A stretch of 64,000 nt of DNA from NCBI RefSeq assembly GCF_000425365.1, contig NZ_AUDH01000007.1, positions 62,001 through 126,000 on the forward strand. The letters run 5' to 3'. This DNA is from Rubritepida flocculans DSM 14296. Lineage in GTDB: Bacteria; Pseudomonadota; Alphaproteobacteria; Acetobacterales; Acetobacteraceae. The notes below the pieces were generated by a model. That model had not been told where the DNA came from, did no database searches, and was given only the letters and a program-made list of their open reading frames with translations. Made by a program: the position numbers and the translations under genes. This document shows, one piece after another, positions 58,166-64,000 of the stretch (position 1 is the first letter of the stretch; each line of letters begins with the position of its first letter).

Positions 58166-58176
58166 AGATGTTGTGG
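58161..58176. promoter_or_regulatory. NrdR-type box upstream of the RNR-like gene
   Basis: CCACAAGATGTTGTGG, a 16-base dyad (CCACAA / TTGTGG). It agrees with the published NrdR consensus acaCwAtATaTwGtgt at all uppercase positions. NrdR represses ribonucleotide reductase genes; the gene 66 bases downstream is RNR-derived. The usual second box about 31 bases away was not found. Confidence 0.65.
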
Positions 58177-58241
58177 GTCAGCCCCGGATCGGACACCGCA
58201 TCCGGCTTCCCGGCCGGGCGCGCCCGCGTTAGCCTCGCGCC

Positions 58242-59741
58242 ATGGCCCGCTATCGTGGAACCCTCTGGGACGGGGTGGCGCTGCGGCGCACCCGCATCGG
58301 CGCGGACCCCGACGCGCCCCCCCGCGCCGTGGCCCTGCCCATCGGCTGGGAGGAGGAGGCTGCCGCCGCCCTGGCCGCCCTCGCCCCCGGGGCGGGGCCC
58401 GCCTCCCTGCCCCGGCTCGCCGAGGCGTGGATCGGCGCGGCGCTGGCGCGCGGCCGCAAGGCCGGGCTGGTGACGGAGCGCGAGGCCCCGCGCCTCGCCG
58501 AGGGCTGGCGCGCCCTGCTGCTGACCCGCCGCGGCGCCCCCGGGGCCGAGAGCTGGCGCGGCGAGGCCAAGGCCGAGCCCCGCTTCGTGCTGAACCTGCC
58601 CGCCTTCCTGGAGCCCGAGGGCGGTTTCGACATCGAGGGCTATGCCGAGGCCTGCGCGCTCGGCCTGCGCTTCCTCGACTGCGCCACCGCCGGCAAACCG
58701 GCGCGGCTGCGGCTCGGCTTCGCCGACCTCGCGGGCTGGCTGGCCGGGCTCGGCCTTCCCTATGACAGCCCGGGCGCGCGCGAGGCGGCGGCGGCCCTCG
58801 CCGCGCTGACCCGGGGTGCGGCCGAGGCCGAGAGCGGGCGGCTGGCCGAGCGACTCGGCGCGCGCGAGCCGGTGGCGCTGATCTGGCCCGAACCCCCGGC
58901 GGAAACGCCCGTGCCCGGGCTGGCCGCCGCCGCCCGTGCGGCACTGGACGCCGCCATGGCCTCGCCCGGGCTGCGGCACCGCAGCATCGTGGCCCTCGCG
59001 CCCCCGGACGCCGCCGAGGCGCTGCTGGGGGCCGAGACGGGCGGCATCGCCCCCGCCCCGGGCGCGACCCGCGCGGTCGAGACGCCCTCGGGCGTGGTGG
59101 ATGTGCCTACCCGCGCCGCGCGCCGCTGCCCCGAGGGCCAGGTGGCCCGGCTGCTCGCGCCCGTCGGCGAGGCGGCGCGCCGGCGCATGCTGGAGACGGT
59201 GGCCCCCTTCCTCTCCGGCCCGGCCCCCGCCCCCGTCGCCCTGCCCGCGCCCCCGCGCCCCGCCCCGGCCCCGCGCCCCGCGCTGCGCCGCCAGCGCGGC
59301 CAGACGCTGCACGTCACCATCGGCGGGCAGCGCGTGGCGCTGCGCACCGCCGAAGAGGCGGGACAGTTGCGCGAGATCGCCTTCAGCCTGGCGCGCGAGG
59401 GCGCGACCACCCGCAGCCTGCTGGAGGCCTTCGCCCAGGCCGTCTCCATCGGTCTCGCGCGCGGCGTGCCGCTCGCGGAGTTCGTGGAGGCCTTCGCCTA
59501 CACCCGCTTCGGCCCCTCCGGCGCGGTGGAGGGCGACCCCGACATCCCCCGCGCCACCTCGGTGCTCGACTGGGCCTTCCGCCGCCTCGCCCTCGACCAT
59601 CTGGGCGCGGCCCTGCCCCAGCCGGAGGGGGAGGAGGGCGCCCCCGCCCGCAGCCCCGAGCCCGCGCCGCTGCTGCCGCTCGACCTGCCCAGCGCGCCCG
59701 AGCGGCGGCGCGGCCTGCGCGTCGTCGCCTCGGCGGGCTGA
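58242..59741 (+). CDS. TSCPD-domain protein derived from class II ribonucleotide reductase
   Basis: A 499-residue protein whose C-terminal half matches the end of vitamin-B12-dependent RNR (NrdJ): RRRMLETVAPFLSGP (where NrdJ has a QPFISGAISKT-like segment) and the TSCPD domain TLHVTIGGQRVALRTAEEAGQLREIAFSLAREGATTRSLLEAFAQAVSIGLARGVPLAEFVEAFAYTRFGPSG, then GDPDIPRATSVLDWAFRRLALDHLG. The N-terminal half keeps FVLNLPAFLEPEGGFDIEGYAEACALGLRFLD but no complete ten-stranded barrel or radical/dithiol cysteine set, so catalytic activity is doubtful. An NrdR-type box precedes it. ATG 58242. Role unknown; it might regulate or assist a real NrdJ elsewhere. Confidence 0.75.
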   Translation: MARYRGTLWDGVALRRTRIGADPDAPPRAVALPIGWEEEAAAALAALAPGAGPASLPRLAEAWIGAALARGRKAGLVTEREAPRLAEGWRALLLTRRGAPGAESWRGEAKAEPRFVLNLPAFLEPEGGFDIEGYAEACALGLRFLDCATAGKPARLRLGFADLAGWLAGLGLPYDSPGAREAAAALAALTRGAAEAESGRLAERLGAREPVALIWPEPPAETPVPGLAAAARAALDAAMASPGLRHRSIVALAPPDAAEALLGAETGGIAPAPGATRAVETPSGVVDVPTRAARRCPEGQVARLLAPVGEAARRRMLETVAPFLSGPAPAPVALPAPPRPAPAPRPALRRQRGQTLHVTIGGQRVALRTAEEAGQLREIAFSLAREGATTRSLLEAFAQAVSIGLARGVPLAEFVEAFAYTRFGPSGAVEGDPDIPRATSVLDWAFRRLALDHLGAALPQPEGEEGAPARSPEPAPLLPLDLPSAPERRRGLRVVASAG

Positions 59742-59774
59742 GCCCAGCCGCCTGAACGCCGGAAGGACATCGCC

Positions 59775-60239
59775 ATGTCGAACGTGGAAGCGCGCCTCGC
59801 CGCCCTCGGCCTCGCCCTGCCGGAGCCCGCCGCGCCGGTGGCCAACTATGTCGGCTTCACGGTGAGCGGAAAGACGATCTACGTCTCTGGCCAGGTGCCC
59901 TGGAAGGACGGAAAGATCCATCCGGTCGGCCAGGTGGGGGCCGAGATTTCGGTGGAGGAGGCGAAGCAGGCCGCCGCGCTCTGCTTCCTCTATGTGCTCG
60001 CCCAGGCCAGGGCGGCGGCGGGCGGGGATCTCGACCGGGTGGCGCGGGTGCTGCGCATCACCGGCTATGTGAACAGCGCGCCCGGCTTCGGCGGCCAGCC
60101 CGCGGTGGTCAACGGCGCCTCCGACTTGGCCGTCGCCGCCTTCGGCGAGGCGGGGCGGCATGCGCGCAGCGCGGTGGGGGTGAACGCCCTGCCCGGCGGC
60201 GCGGCGGTGGAGGTCGAGGCGATCCTGGAACTCGCCTGA
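59775..60239 (+). CDS. RidA family protein (YjgF-like, long form)
   Basis: A 154-residue member of the long alphaproteobacterial RidA group (COG0251): NYVGFTVSGKTIYVSGQVPWKDGKIHPVGQVGAEISVEEAKQAAALCFLYVLAQARAAAGGDLDRVARVLRITGYVNSAPGFGGQPAVVNGASDLAVAAFGEAGRHARSAVGVNALPGGAAVEVEAILEL. The RHARSAVGVNALP stretch carries the conserved arginine. ATG 59775 follows CCGGAAGGACATCGCC. It is followed by the DUF482 gene 20 bases later. Confidence 0.87.
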   Translation: MSNVEARLAALGLALPEPAAPVANYVGFTVSGKTIYVSGQVPWKDGKIHPVGQVGAEISVEEAKQAAALCFLYVLAQARAAAGGDLDRVARVLRITGYVNSAPGFGGQPAVVNGASDLAVAAFGEAGRHARSAVGVNALPGGAAVEVEAILELA

Positions 60240-60259
60240 TCCGCCCCACATCCGGGGCC

Positions 60260-61405
60260 ATGGACGGCTCTCCCCTCACCCTCACCCTGCACCGCGCCAT
60301 CGCCGAGATCGGCGCGGCGGAATGGGACGCCTGCGCCGGCGACAACCCCTTCACCTCGCACGCCTTCCTCTCCGCGCTGGAGGATTCGGGCAGCACGGGG
60401 CCGCGCACCGGCTGGCTGCCGCAGCATGTGGCGCTGCGCGACGCCGCGGGCACGCTCCTCGCCTGCGCGCCCTGCTACGCCAAGGCGCACAGCTATGGCG
60501 AATACGTCTTCGACCATGGATGGGCCGACGCCTTCGAGCGCGCGGGCGGGCGCTACTACCCCAAGCTGCAGGTCGCCTCGCCCTTCAGCCCGGTGCCCGG
60601 GCCCAGGCTGCTGCGCCGGCCGGGCGTGCCGGTGGCCGCGCTCGCGCAGGCGCTGCGCCAGGCGATGGAGGCGCTGGACTGCTCCTCCGTCCATGTCACC
60701 TTCTGCACGCGCGAGGAATGGGCGGCGCTGGGCGCCTGCGGCTGGCTCTTGCGCATCGGCGTGCAGTTCCACTGGCACAACCGGGGCTATGGCAGCTTCG
60801 AGGACTTCCTCGCCGCGCTGTCGGCCCGCAAGCGCAAGGCGCTGCGGCGCGAGCGGCGCAGCGTGGCCGAAAGCGGCCTCGTCCTGCGCACGCTGCGCGG
60901 ACCGGAGGTGACGGCCGCGCAGTGGCAGGCCTTCCATCGCTTCTACCGCAACACGGTGGATGCGCGCTGGGGCAGCGCCTATCTCACGCCGCGCTTCTGG
61001 CCGCTGCTGGGCGAGCGGCTGGGCGAGCGCGTGGTGCTGATGTGGGCCGAGCGCAACGGCGAACCCGTGGCCGGAGCCTTGAACCTGCTGGGGCGGGACG
61101 CGCTCTACGGCCGCAACTGGGGCGCGGCCGAGGAGGTGCCCTTCCTGCATTTCGAGCTGTGCTATCTGCGCGCCATCGAGTTCGCCATCGAACACGGGCT
61201 GCCGCGCGTCGAGGCGGGGGCGCAGGGCGAGCACAAGATCGCGCGCGGCTATCTGCCGGTGGAGACCTGGTCGGCGCATCTGATCCGCCACGCCGGGCTC
61301 GCGCGCGCGGTGGCGGATTTCCTCGAGGCCGAGCGCCCGGCCGTGCGCGCGCGCATGGCCGCGCTGATGGAGCATTCCCCCTATCGCCGCGAGGGGGAGG
61401 GGTGA
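60260..61405 (+). CDS. DUF482 / FemAB-like GNAT N-acyltransferase
   Basis: A 381-residue protein of the DUF482 (peptidoglycan-biosynthesis-like GNAT) family. Conserved parts: AEWDACAGDNPFTSHAFLSALEDSGST near the start, KAHSYGEYVFDHGWADAFERAGGRYYPKLQVASPFSPVPGPRLL, RKALRRERRSVAESGL, and the C-terminal GNAT-like AGALNLLGRDALYGRNWGAAEEVPFLHFELCYLRAIEFAIEHGLPRVEAGAQGEHKIARGYLPVETWSAH. Substrate unknown. It is followed by a DMT gene with a GTGA overlap. Confidence 0.88.
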   Translation: MDGSPLTLTLHRAIAEIGAAEWDACAGDNPFTSHAFLSALEDSGSTGPRTGWLPQHVALRDAAGTLLACAPCYAKAHSYGEYVFDHGWADAFERAGGRYYPKLQVASPFSPVPGPRLLRRPGVPVAALAQALRQAMEALDCSSVHVTFCTREEWAALGACGWLLRIGVQFHWHNRGYGSFEDFLAALSARKRKALRRERRSVAESGLVLRTLRGPEVTAAQWQAFHRFYRNTVDARWGSAYLTPRFWPLLGERLGERVVLMWAERNGEPVAGALNLLGRDALYGRNWGAAEEVPFLHFELCYLRAIEFAIEHGLPRVEAGAQGEHKIARGYLPVETWSAHLIRHAGLARAVADFLEAERPAVRARMAALMEHSPYRREGEG

Positions 61406-62274
61406 TCCTCGCCCACGCGCAGCTCGCGCTCAGCATGGCGCTGGTGGGCGCCAATGTCGGCGTGGCGAAGCTGCTGGCCGAGCAGCTCCCCATCGCGATG
61501 ATCGCCTGCCTGCGCTGCCTGCTGGCGGTGGCCATCCTCTGGCCGCTGGCGCGCGCGATCGAGGGGCGGGTGCGCGTCGCGCCCGCGCAGAAGCGGAACC
61601 TGTTTCTCCAGGCGCTGTTCGGCACGGCGATCTACAATGCGGGGCTGCTCGCGGGGCTCAGGCTGACCTCGGCGCTGGAGGGCGGGCTCGTGCTCGCCAC
61701 CCTGCCTGCGGTGGTGGCGCTCGGCAGCTTCCTGTGGCTGCGGGAGCGGCTGCTGCCCCGGCAATGGCTGGCGGCGGGGCTCGCGGGGCTCGGCATGGCG
61801 GCGATCACGCTCGCCCGGCTTGGCGGCGAGGGCGCGGGGGGCGCCTCGGCGCTGGGCAACCTGCTGGTCTTCGCGGGCGTGTGCGGCGAGGCGATCTATG
61901 TGCTGCTGGCCAAGCGCATCGCGGGGGTGGTGCCGGTCTTCACCGCCTCGCTGTGGATGCAGGTCTTCTCGGCCGCGGTGCTGCTGCCCTTCGCCCTGCC
62001 CGACTGGGAGGCCGCCGCGGCGCTGGCCGACCCCGCGCTGGTCGGGCTGCTGCTGTTCCACTCCGTGACGGCGAGCGTGCTGTGCCTGCTGCTGTGGTTC
62101 CAGGGCTTGAAGCGCGTCAGCGCGGGTGTGGCGGGCGTCTTCACCGCCTTCCTGCCGGCGAGCGCGGCCGCCACGGCGGTGCTGTTCCTGGGCGAGGCCT
62201 TCGGCGCCATCCACGCGGCGGGCTTCCTGCTGATGACGGCGAGCGTGTTGCTGGCGGCCTGGCCGCGGCGATAG
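61402..62274 (+). CDS. EamA/DMT-family transporter
   Basis: A 290-residue inner-membrane transporter with about ten helices and two EamA repeats: VGANVGVAKLLAEQLPIAMIACLRCLLAVAILWPL, LEGGLVLATLPAVVALGSFLWLRERLLPRQWL, then GVCGEAIYVLLAKRIAG and GVAGVFTAFLPASAAATAVLFLGEAFGAIHAAGFLL. Start is GTG 61402 overlapping the DUF482 stop. Direction and substrate unknown. Confidence 0.87.
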   Translation: MILAHAQLALSMALVGANVGVAKLLAEQLPIAMIACLRCLLAVAILWPLARAIEGRVRVAPAQKRNLFLQALFGTAIYNAGLLAGLRLTSALEGGLVLATLPAVVALGSFLWLRERLLPRQWLAAGLAGLGMAAITLARLGGEGAGGASALGNLLVFAGVCGEAIYVLLAKRIAGVVPVFTASLWMQVFSAAVLLPFALPDWEAAAALADPALVGLLLFHSVTASVLCLLLWFQGLKRVSAGVAGVFTAFLPASAAATAVLFLGEAFGAIHAAGFLLMTASVLLAAWPRR

Positions 62275-62283
62275 CGTCAGGCC

Positions 62284-64000
62284 ATGCAGCCCTGGCTTGA
62301 GCTGAGCGTGCCGGAGTTCCTCGCCGCCTCGCCCGAGGAGGTGGCCGCCCGCCTCGCCCATGCCCAGGCCGCCCGCCACGCCATGCTCGAACTGACTCAG
62401 CGGACCGCCTGGGAGGATCTCGCGCGTGGGCTCCAGGCCGCACTCGCCGCGCCTGCCTGCGCGGGCTGGACGGTGATGCTCGAATACGACCTCCTGCGCC
62501 TGCACAAGCGCCTGGACGCGGTCGTGCTGACCGACCGCGCGGTCATCGCGATCGAGTGGAAGAATCACGCGCGCGGCGTCGCGCGCGCCGATCTGCGGCA
62601 GGTGGAGGATTACGCGCTCGATCTCCACGACTTCCACGCCGGCTGCCGCGCCCACCCCGTCGTGCCGCTGCTCGTCGCGACCGACGCGCCGCCCACGCCC
62701 TTTGCCGCGCCGCTGCTCTGGCAGGGCGTGCTGCCGCCAATGGCCTGCAACGCGGCGGAACTCGGCGCGCGGCTCGCCGCGATCGAGGCCGCGATCGGCC
62801 CACCCGCCGTGCCGCTCGACGCGCGCGCCTGGCGCGCCGCGCCCTACCGCCCCGTGCCCTCCGTGCTCGAGGCGGCCCAGATGCTCTTCGACCGCCACCG
62901 CAGCGCGGAGATGACGAGCGCGCGCGCGGATGCGGCGAACCTGACGCGCACGACCGAGGCCGTGGCCCGCGCCATCGCGCGCGCCGAGGCCGAGCAGGCG
63001 CGCATCGCCGTCTTCGTCACGGGCATCCCCGGCGCGGGGAAGACGCTCTGCGGCCTCAACATCGTCTTCGGCGCGCTGCGCGGGCATGGCGCGGCCTTCC
63101 TGACCGGCAACGCGCCGCTGGTCGCCGTGCTGCGCGAGGACCTGCGCCGGCGCGGCGGCGGCGGGCGCGACCACGCGCGCACCGCGCTGCAGAACGTGCA
63201 CCGCTTCCTCGAGCATCACGTGACGCGGCCCACGGAGGTGCCGGAGGCGCGCATCATCGTCTTCGACGAGGCGCAGCGCGCCTGGGACGCGGCCCAGGCC
63301 ACGCGCGACACGCAGCGGCGGGTGAGCCGCCTCACCATGAGCGAGCCCGCGCACACGCTCGAGATCATGGCGCGCCATCCGGGCTGGTCGGTCATCGTGG
63401 CGCTGATCGGCAACGGGCAGGAGATCAACACGGGCGAGGCGGGCCTCGCCGAATGGGGCCGCGCCATCGCCGCGCAGGGCGGCTGGCGCGCCCTCGCCGC
63501 GCCGCGGGCCCTCGAAGCCGCCGAGCCCGCGCAGCGGCTCGCCGAGGGCCATCCGCCCTGGCTCGACATTGACCCCGCGCTCGACCTCGCCGTGCCCATG
63601 CGCAGCGTCCGCGCGCCGCTTGGCGCGGCCTGGGTGGACGCGGTGCTGCGGGGCGACGCGCCGGCCGCGCGCGCGATCGCGGCGGAGGGCGCGCTGCCCT
63701 ACCTGCTCACGCGCGACCTCGGGGCGCTGCGCGCCGGGCTGCGGCGCCTCGCGCGCGGCGAGCGGCGCGCGGGGCTCGTCGCCTCCTCGGGGGCCAAGCG
63801 CCTGCGCGCCGAGGGGCTCGGCGTGCAGACCGGCGCCGTCGAGCGCTGGTTCCTCGACCGGTGGCCCGATGTGCGTGCCTCGGACGCGCTCGAGACCTTC
63901 GCCACCGAATACGATTGCCAGGGCCTCGAGCTCGACGTCGTGGGCCTCGCCTGGGGCGGCGATCTGCGGCGCGGGACGGCGGGATGGGAGCCGCGCGCTT
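62284..64000 (+). CDS. DUF2075 nuclease-helicase-like protein (3'-truncated by window)
   Basis: At least 572 residues from ATG 62284, open to the window end. N-terminal part: a nuclease-like motif LDAVVLTDRAVIAIEWKN (Asp78 and Glu91-x-Lys93, PD-(D/E)XK style). Central P-loop ATPase of the DUF2075/Schlafen-like helicase type: Walker A TGIPGAGKT (Lys253), Walker B IIVFDEAQRAWD (Asp328-Glu329), then ALIGNGQEINTGEAGLAEWG and the later GLVASSGAKRLRA and FATEYDCQGLELDVVGLAWGG motifs. Such proteins act on nucleic acid and are often found in defence loci, which is only inferred here. It lies 9 bases after the DMT gene. Confidence 0.82.
   Translation, partial: MQPWLELSVPEFLAASPEEVAARLAHAQAARHAMLELTQRTAWEDLARGLQAALAAPACAGWTVMLEYDLLRLHKRLDAVVLTDRAVIAIEWKNHARGVARADLRQVEDYALDLHDFHAGCRAHPVVPLLVATDAPPTPFAAPLLWQGVLPPMACNAAELGARLAAIEAAIGPPAVPLDARAWRAAPYRPVPSVLEAAQMLFDRHRSAEMTSARADAANLTRTTEAVARAIARAEAEQARIAVFVTGIPGAGKTLCGLNIVFGALRGHGAAFLTGNAPLVAVLREDLRRRGGGGRDHARTALQNVHRFLEHHVTRPTEVPEARIIVFDEAQRAWDAAQATRDTQRRVSRLTMSEPAHTLEIMARHPGWSVIVALIGNGQEINTGEAGLAEWGRAIAAQGGWRALAAPRALEAAEPAQRLAEGHPPWLDIDPALDLAVPMRSVRAPLGAAWVDAVLRGDAPAARAIAAEGALPYLLTRDLGALRAGLRRLARGERRAGLVASSGAKRLRAEGLGVQTGAVERWFLDRWPDVRASDALETFATEYDCQGLELDVVGLAWGGDLRRGTAGWEPRA

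Noticed and set aside
1-64000. tRNA, rRNA, transposase or integrase genes
   Set aside because: None seen on either strand by reading; a tRNA or IS profile scan would be needed to exclude weak cases.

Overview
The window is very GC-rich (roughly 70-75 % by eye), densely packed and almost entirely chromosomal in character. It carries alphaproteobacterial signatures: an NDUFA12-type Complex I accessory gene next to mlaD and a DUF2155 gene, zapA followed by a 6S-RNA-like locus, class I fumarase, an lptF-lptG-lptD-surA-rsmA run and DUF482, RidA and DUF445 genes. A complete pqqABCDE operon beside a PQQ-type sugar dehydrogenase and a dihaem cytochrome c, a TRAP transporter joined to the protocatechuate branch, and a sulfite dehydrogenase point to an aerobic, oxidative member of Acetobacteraceae, perhaps Roseomonas-like. 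That genus-level guess is inference. No tRNA, rRNA, insertion sequence, prophage structural gene or CRISPR array was seen.

Layout. 1-6.6 kb: the 3' part of a class I fumarase, small metabolic genes (DUF2798, RidA, VOC, RHH), then on the minus strand malonyl-CoA decarboxylase, a gamma-glutamyltransferase-like enzyme and a VWA (DUF1194) protein. 6.6-11.7 kb: an envelope lipoprotein operon (COG3014, YcfL, LpoB, CsgG-like) and the NAD(P)HX repair enzyme Nnr. 11.8-15.8 kb: a sulfite dehydrogenase with its cytochrome c, an LLM oxidoreductase and a DMT exporter. 15.9-21.4 kb: TRAP dctPQM fused to pcaH-pcaG-pcaB for protocatechuate degradation. 21.7-25.6 kb: a TauE/SafE anion exporter coupled to modABC, with a divergent short modE and a ModE-type operator; molybdenum supply fits the molybdoenzyme upstream. 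25.7-33.6 kb: metallo-beta-lactamase-fold hydrolase, rsmA, surA, lptD, lptG, lptF (outer-membrane assembly). 33.6-38 kb: FAD oxidase, thiol dioxygenase, M20 amidohydrolase and an XRE regulator. 38-39.8 kb: zinc-type ABC transporter with a Zur-like palindrome and a 38-codon ORF. 39.8-46.6 kb: DUF445, MaoC, cytochrome c, sugar dehydrogenase and pqqABCDE. 46.7-51.3 kb: an inactive-looking aspartate-semialdehyde dehydrogenase homologue and a tightly overlapping four-gene unit (multispanning coiled-coil protein, lipoprotein, PG-binding/transglycosylase, VWA). 51.3-58.1 kb: carbamoylase-type hydrolase, class II aldolase, SDR, DhnA-type aldolase, zapA, 6S RNA, mlaD block and NDUFA12. 58.1-64 kb: an RNR-derived TSCPD protein behind an NrdR-type box, RidA, DUF482, a DMT exporter and a truncated nuclease-helicase (DUF2075).

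Three themes stand out. (1) Every convergent gene pair separated by a gap (except the zapA/DUF2155 pair with the RNA between them) ends in a GC-rich palindrome that begins inside the stop codon, and two copies of a larger structured repeat of about 135 bp sit between such palindromes. (2) Operators can be read beside the genes they should control: ModE, Zur and NrdR types. (3) Candidates for undescribed biology are the four-gene operon at 47.8-51.3 kb, which resembles a chromosomal lysis/remodelling cassette without phage genes, and the eroded ribonucleotide-reductase-like gene under an NrdR box.
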